Shown here: positions 1-8,843 of the stretch, piece after piece
Numbering within the stretch: the stretch's first letter is position 1
Layout of the letters: the number at the start of each line of letters is the position of its first letter
Assembly (NCBI GenBank): GCA_964633355.1
Contig: CAZWGO010000002.1
Span: 124,001-188,000 of the forward strand
DNA: 64,000 nt
From: Micavibrio_B sp964633355
GTDB taxonomy: Bacteria > Pseudomonadota > Alphaproteobacteria > Micavibrionales > Micavibrionaceae
Reading direction: 5' to 3'
The notes under the pieces: generated by a model
Database searches by the model: none
Seen by the model: the letters and a program-made list of their open reading frames with translations, nothing else
What the model was told of the DNA's origin: nothing
Made by a program: the position numbers and the translations under genes

Positions 1-1292
1 ACCTGATGGCCATCGGCAAAAGGCATCCAGACAAAAGGAATTTGTTTTTTAATCGCGTACTTCAACTGGTCGTCAAGTTTGCGGGCGGCGTGATACAGTT
101 CAACTTTATAACCGCGTTTGCGTAAAGTGCGGGCTGTCTCGGCGGCGTGGGGCTGTTCGGCTTCTGATGGAATAACCATCATGAGGTCCGCCGGAGATTT
201 CTGGCCGATGCCGAGCTTTTCCTTATGCGTTTGGCGCATGACATCGAAAAGGCGTGAAAAGCCAATGGAAATTCCAACGCCCGGAAGATGCTTATTGATA
301 TAGCCGGATGCCAGATCGTCATAACGTCCGCCGGAGCAGACGGAGCCTGTAAATTCAGGCACGTCTAGAAGCTGGGTTTCATAGACAGTGCCAGTATAGT
401 AATCGAGGCCACGGACTATGGAGAGGTCGGCGACAACAGCGCCGTCTGGAAGATGTGAAAGGTTATTGAGAACGAATGACAATTCTTCGATACCTTCTTC
501 CAGCATCTGGATTGCCACGTCGCTGACGCTCCTCGCAATGACGTCATTGCGAGTGATAAAATCACGAAGCAATCCAGATATCTTAGCATAGCCAGCTTTG
601 ACTTCTGCAAGCTCGAGGATTTGTTTGATCTGGATTTCAGGTAAGCCTGATTTGTGAAGCTCATCTGAAACCTTGTCTTTGCCGATTTTCTCGAGTTTAT
701 CAACAGCGCGGATCACGGAAACAGTATCTATAATTCCAAGGCTTGCTAAAAACCCCATTAGAATTTTACGATTGTTAATCCGCAACTGAACACGTCCGAT
801 ATCTAGACTCTCAATTGCCTCATAACAAACCGCCGCCACCTCTGCATCAAACGAGATCGGCAGATTATCGACATTGATAACGTCGATATCACATTGGTAG
901 AATTCACGCATGCGGCCCATTTGCGGCCGCTCGCCGCGCCAGACTCGCTGCATCTGGTAGCGTTTGAACGGGAAGACGAGGTCGTTGAATCTTTGGGCAA
1001 CGTAACGGGCGAGGGGCACCGTCTGGTCAAAGTGAAGGGCGAGCCGGGCTTCGTTCTTGTCTTTCTCATCCTTATGCAGGCGCTCGATGACATAGATTTC
1101 TTTATCGACTTCGCCCTTGGCGGTCAGGACGTCGATTTCTTCGACGCTCGGGGTTTCGATGGAGCAATAGCCATAGCTCTCAAACACGCGGCGGATGGAA
1201 TCGAACCAGCGTTGTTCGACAATGCGTTCTTCGGGGAGCCATTCGGGAAAGCCGCTAACGGGCTTGGGTTTGTAAATCTTGCGTTCGGTCAT
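1..1292 (-). CDS. hisS: Histidyl-tRNA synthetase (3' end outside the window)
   Basis: Class II aminoacyl-tRNA synthetase that charges tRNA-His in the cytoplasm. About 430 codons are visible from an ATG at 1292; the C-terminus runs off the left edge. Translation of the minus strand gives motif 2 (RYQMQRVWRGERPQ, about residues 111-124), the histidine-binding RGLDYYTG motif (from about residue 294), the SGGRYDDL and GVGISIGFSRL motifs, and the start of the anticodon-binding domain. Residues about 239-262 (including TRNDVIARSVSDVAIQ) are not part of the usual family sequence and are encoded by a palindromic repeat (507-577) that stays in frame. The gene is divergent from the acyltransferase at 1470. 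The identification is firm; whether the insert affects activity is unknown. Confidence 0.95.
   Translation of the reverse strand, partial: MTERKIYKPKPVSGFPEWLPEERIVEQRWFDSIRRVFESYGYCSIETPSVEEIDVLTAKGEVDKEIYVIERLHKDEKDKNEARLALHFDQTVPLARYVAQRFNDLVFPFKRYQMQRVWRGERPQMGRMREFYQCDIDVINVDNLPISFDAEVAAVCYEAIESLDIGRVQLRINNRKILMGFLASLGIIDTVSVIRAVDKLEKIGKDKVSDELHKSGLPEIQIKQILELAEVKAGYAKISGLLRDFITRNDVIARSVSDVAIQMLEEGIEELSFVLNNLSHLPDGAVVADLSIVRGLDYYTGTVYETQLLDVPEFTGSVCSGGRYDDLASGYINKHLPGVGISIGFSRLFDVMRQTHKEKLGIGQKSPADLMMVIPSEAEQPHAAETARTLRKRGYKVELYHAARKLDDQLKYAIKKQIPFVWMPFADGHQ
507..577. repeat. Palindromic repeat element inserted in frame within hisS
   Basis: A 71-bp element bounded by CTGGATTGC and GCAATCCAG, with a perfect 22-bp palindrome at its centre (532-553, around GACGTC, arms CTCGCAATGA / TCATTGCGAG). 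It has the typical form of the 'GTCATTGCGAG ... GAAGCAATCC' palindromes scattered between genes in many bacterial genomes. Here it lies inside hisS, on the coding strand without a stop, and adds about 24 residues. Confidence 0.8.
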
Positions 1293-1332
1293 AGGTCACA
1301 TTTACCCTATTTGTCATTCTGCCGTCTATAGT

Positions 1333-1434
1333 CCTCTCCCTTCGGGAGAGGATTTAGGTGAGGGGCGATGGTTCAGAAATAGAGACCAGCCGTCACATTG
1401 TTCCCTCACCCAACCCTCTCCCGAAGGGAGAGGG
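1333..1434. repeat. Inverted CTCTCCC-GGGAGAG repeat pair
   Basis: Two hairpins, CCTCTCCCTTCGGGAGAGG (1333-1351) and a 21-bp counterpart with the CGAA loop (1414-1434). The flanking GGTGAGGGG (from 1357) and CCCTCACC (1403-1410) are also complementary, so the whole stretch is one inverted element of about 100 bp. Translated, it gives peptides such as PLPSGEDLGEG and HPTLSRRERA, well known as spurious protein ends in many proteobacteria. It sits between the divergent hisS and acyltransferase genes and creates a false upstream extension of the latter. Confidence 0.75.
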
Positions 1435-1469
1435 CTTTTAAGACGAATAACAATTGTGTAATAGACATC

Positions 1470-3422
1470 ATGTCCATCGCCTATCGCCCAGAAATCGACG
1501 GTCTGAGAGCCGTTGCCGTTTTATCCGTTCTGCTTTGCCATGCCAATTTCACGCTTTTTAGCGGCGGCTATGTCGGGGGCGATATATTTTTTGTGATTTC
1601 CGGTTTTTTGATTACGTCTCTGATCAAGAAAGACCTTGAGGTAGGAAATTTCAGTCTTATCAATTTCTGGGAGAGGCGTATCCGGCGCATCCTGCCACCG
1701 CTCTTCGCGGTTGTCGCCTCCACGCTGATCGCGGGATGGTTTTTATACCTGCCGAGCGATTACCGCCTGCTGGGAGAACAGTCCGCGGCACAATCCATCT
1801 TTGCTTCGAATATTCTATTCAAGACGCAGGCCGGATATTTCGATACAACGAACATCATCAAGCCGCTTCTTCATACATGGTCGCTGGCCGTAGAAGAGCA
1901 GTTCTATCTTTTCTTTCCGATCGCCATTTTTGCCGTCTGGAAATATCGCCGTGACAAAATGTTCAAATATTTTACTATTTTCTCCATCCTGTCATTTATC
2001 GCGGCGGCTTTTATCGTCCGTAATTCTCCATCCTCTGCTTTTTATCTCCTTCCGTTCAGGGCTTGGGAATTACTGATCGGTTCTTTGCTGGCTCTTCGGC
2101 CTTTTAGTATACAAGGTTTTAAAAAAGAAATTCTTGGCTGGCTGGGCGTTACAAGTATTGTGATTGCTGTTTTGCTGTATGACGATAAAACGCTTTTCCC
2201 GGGCGCAACAGCTTTGCTGCCTTGCTTTGGTGCCGCGGCGATTATCGCTTCGAATGCCAATAGGTTGAATGTTGTTGGCAAGATACTCTCGATGCGTATT
2301 CCTGTATTTATCGGGCTAGTTTCTTATTCACTCTATCTATGGCACTGGCCGATTTTAGCCTTTACGCGTTATAGCGGCTTGATTGAATTTACTGTGCCTG
2401 TCGCTCTTGCCTGCCTGTCCGCCTCATTCGTTCTGGCTGTTTTATCATGGAAATTTATCGAAGCGCCGTTTCGTAAGAAACAGATTTTTGTAACGACAAA
2501 AAGTATTTACCTGGCTGCTGTTGCTTCGCTTTTGCTTATGGCAGGCGCAGGACTTGCGATTTATTTCACTCAAGGCGCACCGCAACGTCTGCCTGAGAAT
2601 GTTTCGAATTATGCGGCTGGGATTGATGACATCAATCCTCACCGCGCTGAATGCAATCAGCCAAAACTATCAAATTTTGAAAACGGCAAGATTTGTCAGT
2701 CGAATAAAGATAGCAATATCGAGCCGCAATTCGCTCTCTGGGGAGATAGTTTTGCGGATGCTTTGGCGCCTGCTTTTTACAAGCTATCTCAAGAGTATAA
2801 GCGCAACGGGTATGTATTGACTGCCCATGGCTGTCCGCCAATATTGGGGTATGCGCATAAGTCAGATGTCGGTTTTAACTGTGAAGGATTCAATGAAAAA
2901 TCATTGCAGCTTATTCTTGAGAAAAAGATAAAAACGATTTTCCTGATTGCTAATTGGACCGATAGGTTGAGAGGGAATTATTCCGTTATCAAGGATATGA
3001 AATGGTATGAGGATTATCGCAGTGAATATGACGATATCACCATGGCGGCATTGAAAAGAACGATTGATGTACTACAAAAAAGCGGTGCCAAGGTTTATGT
3101 CGTGATTGATGTTCCCTTCGCGCCTTTTAATCCACCGCATGCTTTGGCGATCCAGAAGCTTTATACACCAAAAGATAAAGAGAAAGTCGTGACGCTGGAA
3201 AGCTATTTAAGCGGGCGACAACGCACGATCGATGAATTTGTTGGTAAGAATAAAAAATCGGATGTTGTGTTTATAGATCCCAAGGATTTCCTTTGTAACA
3301 AAAAGGAATGCCGTGTCAGCGATCAAGGAAAGAGTCTTTATTTTAACGAAGGGCATTTGTCGAATTACGGCGCTCTCTATCTGAAAGATATGTTTGCGGA
3401 GTATTTTAGAAAAGGTTTTTAA
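1470..3422 (+). CDS. OafA/YrhL-like membrane acyltransferase with C-terminal SGNH domain
   Basis: Integral membrane O-acyltransferase (acyltransferase-3 family) with a periplasmic SGNH-type domain, 650 residues. The N-terminal half has the family opening YRPEIDGLRAVAVLSVLL, repeated hydrophobic segments up to about residue 370, and the typical HTWSLAVEEQFY motif. The C-terminal part (from about 400) has WGDSFADAL, matching the GDS block of SGNH hydrolases, and NEGHLSNYG with the late histidine. The family usually adds acetyl groups to LPS O-antigen or other surface glycans; the substrate here is unknown. An in-frame TTG at 1398 would add 24 residues made of repeat sequence, so ATG 1470 is preferred. 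The stop overlaps the cobT stop by 4 bp in convergent orientation. Confidence 0.88.
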   Translation: MSIAYRPEIDGLRAVAVLSVLLCHANFTLFSGGYVGGDIFFVISGFLITSLIKKDLEVGNFSLINFWERRIRRILPPLFAVVASTLIAGWFLYLPSDYRLLGEQSAAQSIFASNILFKTQAGYFDTTNIIKPLLHTWSLAVEEQFYLFFPIAIFAVWKYRRDKMFKYFTIFSILSFIAAAFIVRNSPSSAFYLLPFRAWELLIGSLLALRPFSIQGFKKEILGWLGVTSIVIAVLLYDDKTLFPGATALLPCFGAAAIIASNANRLNVVGKILSMRIPVFIGLVSYSLYLWHWPILAFTRYSGLIEFTVPVALACLSASFVLAVLSWKFIEAPFRKKQIFVTTKSIYLAAVASLLLMAGAGLAIYFTQGAPQRLPENVSNYAAGIDDINPHRAECNQPKLSNFENGKICQSNKDSNIEPQFALWGDSFADALAPAFYKLSQEYKRNGYVLTAHGCPPILGYAHKSDVGFNCEGFNEKSLQLILEKKIKTIFLIANWTDRLRGNYSVIKDMKWYEDYRSEYDDITMAALKRTIDVLQKSGAKVYVVIDVPFAPFNPPHALAIQKLYTPKDKEKVVTLESYLSGRQRTIDEFVGKNKKSDVVFIDPKDFLCNKKECRVSDQGKSLYFNEGHLSNYGALYLKDMFAEYFRKGF

Positions 3423-5287
3423 CGGCGCTTGTCGAGTTCGAATAACCCTTCAAGACGCTCGACCAACGCACTCGCCAATTCGTCGGCATCGACGATTGTC
3501 ATCGCTTTCTTGTAATAGCGTGTTACGTCATGGCCAATACCAATAGCGGTCAGGTCGATTTTATCGACGAGCTCAACCCAGTCGATGACGTGGCGCAAAT
3601 CTTTCTCCAGAATATTGGATGGATTGACGGAGAGAGTTGAGTCGTCAACCGGTGCGCCGTCTGAAATCACTAGCAGGATTTTGCGTTCTTCGGGGCGATG
3701 GGCAAGGCGATTATACGCCCAGGCGAGCGCTTCGCCGTCGATATTCTCTTTGAGCAATCCTTCCTTTAGCATCAAGCCGAGGTTTTTACGGGCGCGGCGG
3801 TAAGGCGTATCTGCACTTTTATAAATGATGTGGCGCAAATCGTTCAGGCGGCCCGGTGCGTTGGGGCGACCGTTTTGAATCCATAAATCACGGGCCTTGC
3901 CGCCTTTCCATGCGCGGGTCGTGAATCCTAGAATTTCGACTTTAAGGCCGCAGCGCTCTAACGTGCGGGCCAGAATATCTGCGCACATGGCCGCGATGGT
4001 AATGGGCCGCCCGCGCATCGAACCGGAATTATCAAGCAGGATCGTGACAATCGTGTCTTTAAACTCGGTTTGTTTTTCCTGTTTGAAAGAGAGTGGAATG
4101 GTGGGGTTGGCAACAATACGCGCCAAGCGGGCGCTGTCGAGATAACCTTCTTCCAGATCGAATTGCCAGCTGCGCTGCTGCTTCGCGAGAAGCTTTCGCT
4201 GCAAGCGATTAGCGAGTTTGGCGACGACGGCTTGTAAATGAACAAGTTGTTTATCGAGAATGCCGCGCAGGCGTATCAGCTCTTCATCGTCGGCAAGGTC
4301 TTCGGCTTTGACGATCTCATCGAATTGAGTTGTATAAATCGCATAGGTGGTGCCGGGACCGACTGAAAAATCCGGACGCTGGGCTTTAATTTCAGAAGCC
4401 TGATCGCTGTCCTCGTCGTCATCCATGCGGATTGACTGGTCTTCGACTTCGCCACTTTCACTGGAATCCGATTGCTCGTCTTCAAAATCTTCTTCAGCCA
4501 TATCGCCGCCGGAAGACTTGTCATCCTGTTTTTCTTCAGATTGAGAATCCTTTTCATCAGGCTTCTCTTGCTGTTTTTGCTCCTGCTGGTTTTGCTCGTT
4601 TTCCTGTTCTTCATCCGGTGAAACGGAGGGATCGCTCGCATCCATTTCAAGTTTTTTCAAAAGAGTTTTAACCGAGGAAGAAAATTCTTTTTGGCTACCA
4701 AGTTTTGATTTCAGTTCGGCGAAATTATCAAGTCCGAGTTTCTCGGTAATCCATGGCCGCCACAGATCGGCCAGATTTTGCGCGGCTGTGGGAAGTTTTT
4801 CGCCTGTCAAATCGGAACGAACAATCGCATGAAGCGCATCTGGGAGGGTATCGTTATGGCGATCTGTCTGGTTGTGATAGCCAAGACGGTTGGCTTTGTT
4901 CTCCAGCACGGCATTGAGATTTTGCTCGACGCCTTTCATTTCTATCGCGCCGAGAGCTTCGACACGGGCTTGCTCAAGCGCGTCATAAACGGCGCGGGCG
5001 CGGTCATTGCTCGGTGCCGTTTTGGCATGAAGCTTGGCGTTATGATGACGAATACGCAAAGCTTCGGCATCGGCGGCCCCGCGCATAATCGCTTTGTCGG
5101 TATCGGATAATTTGATGTCAGGGACGGGCAGGCGAACCTTGTCCGGCTGCGTCAAGGCAAGGCGGCGATCACCGCTTTCAACCGCGCTGAAGGCAATCTC
5201 GACCTGTGGCTTTCCGGCAACGGCGCGAAGGGCGGCAGCAGTGACGTCCTTAAAGCGTTCGAGTTTGTCTTGCGGTCCGTTGGTCAC
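3419..5287 (-). CDS. cobT: Cobaltochelatase subunit CobT
   Basis: Partner of CobS in the ATP-driven aerobic cobaltochelatase that inserts cobalt into hydrogenobyrinate diamide with CobN. 622 residues, typical length. A strongly acidic Glu/Asp/Gln stretch runs from about 217 to 297, followed by a C-terminal von Willebrand A domain whose MIDAS motif reads LLDNSGSMRG (Asp419, Ser421, Ser423). The start is GTG at 5287, overlapping the cobS stop by 4 bp (GTGA), which indicates translational coupling. No cobN or other cobalamin gene is in the window; cobST are commonly kept beside bolA and a J-domain gene in alphaproteobacteria, so a wider role of this AAA+/vWA pair is possible. Confidence 0.93.
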   Translation of the reverse strand: MTNGPQDKLERFKDVTAAALRAVAGKPQVEIAFSAVESGDRRLALTQPDKVRLPVPDIKLSDTDKAIMRGAADAEALRIRHHNAKLHAKTAPSNDRARAVYDALEQARVEALGAIEMKGVEQNLNAVLENKANRLGYHNQTDRHNDTLPDALHAIVRSDLTGEKLPTAAQNLADLWRPWITEKLGLDNFAELKSKLGSQKEFSSSVKTLLKKLEMDASDPSVSPDEEQENEQNQQEQKQQEKPDEKDSQSEEKQDDKSSGGDMAEEDFEDEQSDSSESGEVEDQSIRMDDDEDSDQASEIKAQRPDFSVGPGTTYAIYTTQFDEIVKAEDLADDEELIRLRGILDKQLVHLQAVVAKLANRLQRKLLAKQQRSWQFDLEEGYLDSARLARIVANPTIPLSFKQEKQTEFKDTIVTILLDNSGSMRGRPITIAAMCADILARTLERCGLKVEILGFTTRAWKGGKARDLWIQNGRPNAPGRLNDLRHIIYKSADTPYRRARKNLGLMLKEGLLKENIDGEALAWAYNRLAHRPEERKILLVISDGAPVDDSTLSVNPSNILEKDLRHVIDWVELVDKIDLTAIGIGHDVTRYYKKAMTIVDADELASALVERLEGLFELDKRR

Positions 5288-6297
5288 TTCAGTAATTCAA
5301 CGCCAAAGCAGCGTTGGTAATATTCTGCTAGAATAGAGTGTTCCATTTCATCGCATTTGTTCATAAAGCTGAGTTTGAAGGCGAGTTCGCGGTCATGGAA
5401 AATCTGGAAGTTATCAGCCCATGCGATAACGGTACGCGGAGACATCAAAGTTGATAAATCGCCGTTTTTAAAGCCTTCGCGAGTGAGGGCGGCCATGCGA
5501 ACCATGGCATCAATATCTTTAAGGCCCGCTTCATTCTCCATCGTCGGGACTTTGGCCGCCACGATTTTGACTTCGTCTGCATGCGGCAGGTAGTTGAGAA
5601 TAGTGACGATATTCCAGCGGTCCATCTGGCCTTGGTTGAGTTGTTGGGTTCCGTGATAGAGGCCAGTCGTATCGCCAAGACCAACCGTATTGGCGGTCGC
5701 AAATAAACGAAACGCCGGGTGAGGGCGGATCACGACGTTCTGGTCGAGCAAGGTCAAACGTCCCTCGGCTTCAAGAACGCGTTGGATCACGAACATCACA
5801 TCCGGGCGGCCTGCATCGTATTCGTCAAAAACAAGCGCGACAGGGTTTTGCAAAGCCCAAGGTAGCAAGCCTTCTTTGTATTCCGTGATTTGCTTGCCTT
5901 CGCGCAAGACAATCATGTCTTTACCGATCAGGTCGATACGGGAAACGTGAGAATCCAGATTGATACGAACGCATGGCCAGTTCAAGCGGGCGGCGACTTG
6001 TTCGATATGGGTAGATTTGCCTGTACCGTGGAAACCCTGAACCATCACGCGGCGATTGAAGCGGAAGCCGGCAAGGATAGCGAGTGTCGTATCGTGATCG
6101 AATTGATAGGCAGGATCGATGGCAGGCACATTCGGCATTTCATGCGCGAAACCGGGGACTTCCCAATCGATCTCCAGCCCGAATGTTTCTTTTACATTGA
6201 ACATCTTATCCGGGATAGAATTATAGCGAGGCGCATTCGGTACAAGCTGCGTCACATCAAATGACAGGCTCATTGGTTCTTGTTTTAATTCTGCCAC
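5284..6297 (-). CDS. cobS: Cobaltochelatase AAA+ subunit CobS
   Basis: MoxR-like AAA+ ATPase that forms the hexameric motor of the cobaltochelatase with CobT. 337 residues, usual family length. Walker A is GFHGTGKST (88-96), Walker B is VALVFDEYD (about 153-161), and the sensor/arginine-finger region follows (LFATANTVGLGD, MSPRTVIAW). The start is GTG 6297, preceded by AAGGA eight bases upstream; a later ATG (residue 9) would lack that site. It is sandwiched between the J-domain gene, 11 bp upstream, and cobT, with which it overlaps by 4 bp, forming one minus-strand operon. Confidence 0.94.
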   Translation of the reverse strand: MAELKQEPMSLSFDVTQLVPNAPRYNSIPDKMFNVKETFGLEIDWEVPGFAHEMPNVPAIDPAYQFDHDTTLAILAGFRFNRRVMVQGFHGTGKSTHIEQVAARLNWPCVRINLDSHVSRIDLIGKDMIVLREGKQITEYKEGLLPWALQNPVALVFDEYDAGRPDVMFVIQRVLEAEGRLTLLDQNVVIRPHPAFRLFATANTVGLGDTTGLYHGTQQLNQGQMDRWNIVTILNYLPHADEVKIVAAKVPTMENEAGLKDIDAMVRMAALTREGFKNGDLSTLMSPRTVIAWADNFQIFHDRELAFKLSFMNKCDEMEHSILAEYYQRCFGVELLK

Positions 6298-6308
6298 TTA
6301 ATTTTTCC

Positions 6309-6932
6309 TTATGCGGGCTGAGTCATGTCGCCAAATTTCTGATAGGCGAGCTTTAATACTGTATAGGCCATATTGATTTTTTTGAGAAGTTCTTCGGCAT
6401 TGGGATCATCCCTGTTCAGATCAGGGTGATGTTTTTTTGCCAAAGCCTTATAGCGGGCTTTGATCTTGTCCAGATCAACCGGCGGCTCCAGCCCCATAAT
6501 CGCCAAGGCTTCGAATTCAGGGGTCTGGCGGTTTCCGGCATAGCGGCTTCGATCCTGAGTATAATCTTTGGGCGGCTCGTCATCGGTAAAGTGGTAAGTC
6601 TGCCATGCCTTGCGTTTGATGGCTTCGGCGTTTCCGGCGGCGTCAGAGCGGCGGGTAGGGCGGTCCCAAACGGTCGCTCGGGCGATATGTTCTTCCATAT
6701 CGGCGATACTCATACCCTCGAAGAAATTCCACGCCTTATTGTATTCCTGCACATGCTCCTTACAGAACCAGTAATAATCCGAAAGTTCACGGTTTTTGGG
6801 AGCGCGGTGCTCGCCATGCTCCGCGCAGCCCGGCATTTCGCAGGCTCGGGATTTAGGTGAATTAGTCCCTTCGGGCTTTTCTGCCTTATCAGCAAATTCA
6901 GGAGAGTTCGGTTTCAGGTGTATTTTAGGCAT
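6309..6932 (-). CDS. J-domain protein of the bolA-cobS locus
   Basis: Alphaproteobacterial DnaJ-like protein of 207 residues. The J domain is at the C-terminus (about 145-200) with HPD at 169-171 (KKHHPDLNRDD), so it should stimulate an Hsp70 such as DnaK. The N-terminal part carries a Cys/His set (Cys31, Cys36, Cys57, His60) that could bind a metal. First gene of an operon with cobS and cobT, which suggests that it helps assembly or remodelling of that complex; this is inference from the neighbourhood. The start of bolA lies 21 bp away on the other strand, so both promoters are packed into or near the two 5' ends. Confidence 0.88.
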   Translation of the reverse strand: MPKIHLKPNSPEFADKAEKPEGTNSPKSRACEMPGCAEHGEHRAPKNRELSDYYWFCKEHVQEYNKAWNFFEGMSIADMEEHIARATVWDRPTRRSDAAGNAEAIKRKAWQTYHFTDDEPPKDYTQDRSRYAGNRQTPEFEALAIMGLEPPVDLDKIKARYKALAKKHHPDLNRDDPNAEELLKKINMAYTVLKLAYQKFGDMTQPA

Positions 6933-6953
6933 TAACTTCTATAATAAAGGATT

Positions 6954-7226
6954 ATGACCGAAGAATTCCAGACTATCCGTGAGCAAATGATAAATAAATT
7001 AACCGAGAGCTTCTCGCCAGAAGTTCTTGAGGTAATTGACGATTCTCACAAACATATCGGTCACGCAGGCCATAACGGTGAAGGAGAGAGCCATTTCAGG
7101 GTCGTTATCGTTTCAAAGCTGTTTGCGGGTAAAACCCATGTTGAGAAGCACCGAATGGTTTATGCTGTATTGGAAGGCTTCATCCCGCCTGTCCATGCTT
7201 TGCAAATAAAGGCAAATGCCGCCTAA
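6954..7226 (+). CDS. bolA: BolA family protein
   Basis: Small protein of 90 residues of the BolA/IbaG family, which works with monothiol glutaredoxins in iron-sulfur cluster handling and iron sensing. The conserved block SHKHIGHAGHN followed by GESHFRVVIVS contains the usual cluster-ligand histidine region, and the C-terminal KHRMVYAVLEG helix and HALQIKA ending match the family. It is transcribed away from the J-domain-cobS-cobT operon, a common alphaproteobacterial arrangement. A hairpin 12 bp after the stop probably ends the transcript. Confidence 0.92.
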   Translation: MTEEFQTIREQMINKLTESFSPEVLEVIDDSHKHIGHAGHNGEGESHFRVVIVSKLFAGKTHVEKHRMVYAVLEGFIPPVHALQIKANAA

Positions 7227-7238
7227 ATATGGAATTTT

Positions 7239-7259
7239 AATACACCTGATGGGTGTATT
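7239..7259 (+). terminator. Probable terminator after bolA
   Basis: AATACACC - TGATG - GGTGTATT forms a perfect 8-bp stem just after bolA, followed by TTGATAATAATTCTT. The U tract is interrupted, so efficiency is uncertain. Confidence 0.45.
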
Positions 7260-7283
7260 TGATAATAATTCTTGCCGCATAGG

Positions 7284-7311
7284 TTGTAATTAGTGAAATT
7301 TTAGGTATATA
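7284..7311 (+). promoter_or_regulatory. Candidate sigma-70 promoter of the ribbon-helix-helix gene
   Basis: TTGTAA (7284-7289), 16-bp spacer, TATATA (7306-7311), placed 33 bp before the ATG at 7345, which is preceded by a good GGGAGGA ribosome site. Assigned by eye only. Confidence 0.35.
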
Positions 7312-7344
7312 GTCTCTTAGGACATAGTCTTATGGGAGGATAAA

Positions 7345-7788
7345 ATGAACTTTAATCAAACAATGAATTATCATTCAATTGATAATCACCCTTATAAATC
7401 TGAAGAACATGACGAAGGGCCAAAGAGTACGCTCGTCAGTAAAAATATAACCATACTAGGGCGGCGAACATCAGTCAGGCTCGAGCCGGAAATGTGGAAC
7501 GCGCTGAAAGATATTTCGCGCCGTGAGCATTGCTCGATCCATGATATTTGCTCTCTGATCAATATCCGCAAGAATCCGCTCACGTCGTTAACGGCGGCAA
7601 TACGCGTTTTCCTGATGCTGTATTATCGCGCGGCTTCGACGCAAGAAGGACATAGCAAAGCAGGCCATGGCAATTTCGAGAATATGAAGGCACGAGCTCG
7701 GATTACGGTTGATCTGAAAACGCTGCACCCTTCACCGGATAGGGGACTATCCGATGTGCCACAATCAGATTATAAATGGGTTTATTGA
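7345..7788 (+). CDS. Ribbon-helix-helix domain protein (RHH_4 type)
   Basis: 147 residues. The middle part (about 32-92) has the arrangement of the alphaproteobacterial ribbon-helix-helix family: a beta strand with RRTSVRLEPEMWNALKDI, a helix containing SIHDICSLI, and a second helix LTSLTAAIRVFLMLYY. Such proteins resemble Arc/MetJ repressors, but few members have a known target. The N-terminal 30 and C-terminal 50 residues are not recognised. The stop is directly adjacent to the accA stop in convergent orientation. A second, shorter member of the same family is encoded at 62794-63042. Its DNA target and effector are unknown. Confidence 0.75.
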   Translation: MNFNQTMNYHSIDNHPYKSEEHDEGPKSTLVSKNITILGRRTSVRLEPEMWNALKDISRREHCSIHDICSLINIRKNPLTSLTAAIRVFLMLYYRAASTQEGHSKAGHGNFENMKARARITVDLKTLHPSPDRGLSDVPQSDYKWVY

Positions 7789-8736
7789 TTAATTAACCCG
7801 CGTCATCGCAAGATATTTTTGCTGACGGCGCTTAATTAGACGCTCAGGGTCCCAAGGTGACATTTCATTGAGCGACTTTTCAATTTGGTTGCCAACGGCT
7901 TCGATAGTGGCGGCTTTACCGCGATGCGCTCCGCCGAGCGGCTCCTCGATAATACCGTCCACGAGTTTCATGCCTACTAGATCTTGAGCAGTCAGCTTCA
8001 ACGCTGTTGCGGCTTCTTCCGCATTAGCCGCGGAGCGCCACAAGATAGAGGCGCAGCCTTCAGGCGAAATAACAGAATAAATCGAATGCTCGAGCATAAA
8101 GACGCGGTCTGCTGTCGCGATGGCAATCGCGCCGCCTGAACCACCTTCGCCGATAATGACAGACACCATAGGTGTGCGCAGGCGCAGGCAGGAAGCTATA
8201 GATTGGGCGATGGCTTCCGACTGGCCGCGTGCTTCGGCTTCAACGCCCGGATAGGCGCCAGCCGTATCGACAAGAGTTACGACAGGTAATTGGAATTGAG
8301 ATGCCATTTCCATCAGGCGCTGTGCCTTGCGGTAACCTTCGGGCTTGGCCATACCGAAATTGTGTTTAATGCGGGTTTCTGTGTCGTGGCCTTTTTCATG
8401 GCCCATGACGACAACGGAGCGCCCACGGAAACGACCAAGGCCGCCGATCAACGCTTGATCGTCTGCGAATTGGCGGTCACCGGCGAGGGGTGTAAAATCT
8501 TCGATTAAAGCGGCCACATAATCGATGAAATGCGGACGGTCGCCATTACGCGCAACCTGTACTTTTTGCGCAGGAGTGAGCTTGCTGTAAGTTGTCTTCA
8601 GCAATTTCTCCGACTTGGTTTCAAGGCGGGTCAGTTCCTCCGCAATGTTGAAATCCTTGCTGCTGGTCATATGACGCAATTCAGCAATTTTCCCTTCGAG
8701 TTCCAGAATAGGTTTTTCGAAGTCCATGGCAGCCAT
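7789..8736 (-). CDS. accA: Acetyl-CoA carboxylase carboxyltransferase subunit alpha
   Basis: Catalyses, with AccD, transfer of the carboxyl group from biotin-BCCP to acetyl-CoA, the first step of fatty acid synthesis. 315 residues, normal length. Diagnostic blocks are DFTPLAGDRQFADD, GHEKGHDTETRI, LVDTAGAYPGVEAEARGQ and IGEGGSGGAIAI. AAAGGA lies about 8 bases before the ATG at 8736; the methionine at residue 4 is a possible alternative start. It follows xerD on the same strand, but the strong hairpin between them suggests separate transcripts. Confidence 0.96.
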   Translation of the reverse strand: MAAMDFEKPILELEGKIAELRHMTSSKDFNIAEELTRLETKSEKLLKTTYSKLTPAQKVQVARNGDRPHFIDYVAALIEDFTPLAGDRQFADDQALIGGLGRFRGRSVVVMGHEKGHDTETRIKHNFGMAKPEGYRKAQRLMEMASQFQLPVVTLVDTAGAYPGVEAEARGQSEAIAQSIASCLRLRTPMVSVIIGEGGSGGAIAIATADRVFMLEHSIYSVISPEGCASILWRSAANAEEAATALKLTAQDLVGMKLVDGIIEEPLGGAHRGKAATIEAVGNQIEKSLNEMSPWDPERLIKRRQQKYLAMTRVN

Positions 8737-8780
8737 GTTCAGTATCCTTTAGTTAGTTTAAAAACGTGGGGGACAATAAC

Positions 8781-8820
8781 AAATCAGGCAGGTCCTGACA
8801 AATGGGATCCTGCCTGATTT
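8781..8820 (-). terminator. Terminator after xerD
   Basis: AAATCAGGCAGG and CCTGCCTGATTT form a perfect 12-bp stem with a 16-base loop between xerD and accA. On the minus strand it is followed by GTTATTGTCC, a weak U tract. It most likely ends xerD transcription and isolates accA. Confidence 0.6.
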
Positions 8821-8843
8821 GAATATTTTATGAGAAATGAGCC

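Noticed and set aside
416..1093. hisS could look broken because short ORFs in other frames cover it
   Set aside because: The correct minus-strand frame is open from 1292 to the window edge with all class II motifs; the short ORFs are shadows.
1279..1461. Small plus-strand ORF with SPLPSGEDLGEG and SLTQPSPEGRG
   Set aside because: These peptides come from the CTCTCCC repeat and are known spurious translations.
6841..6885. ATTTAGGTGA and CCCTTCGGG in the J-domain gene as another repeat insertion
   Set aside because: Similarity to the 1333-1434 element is short and without the full inverted structure.
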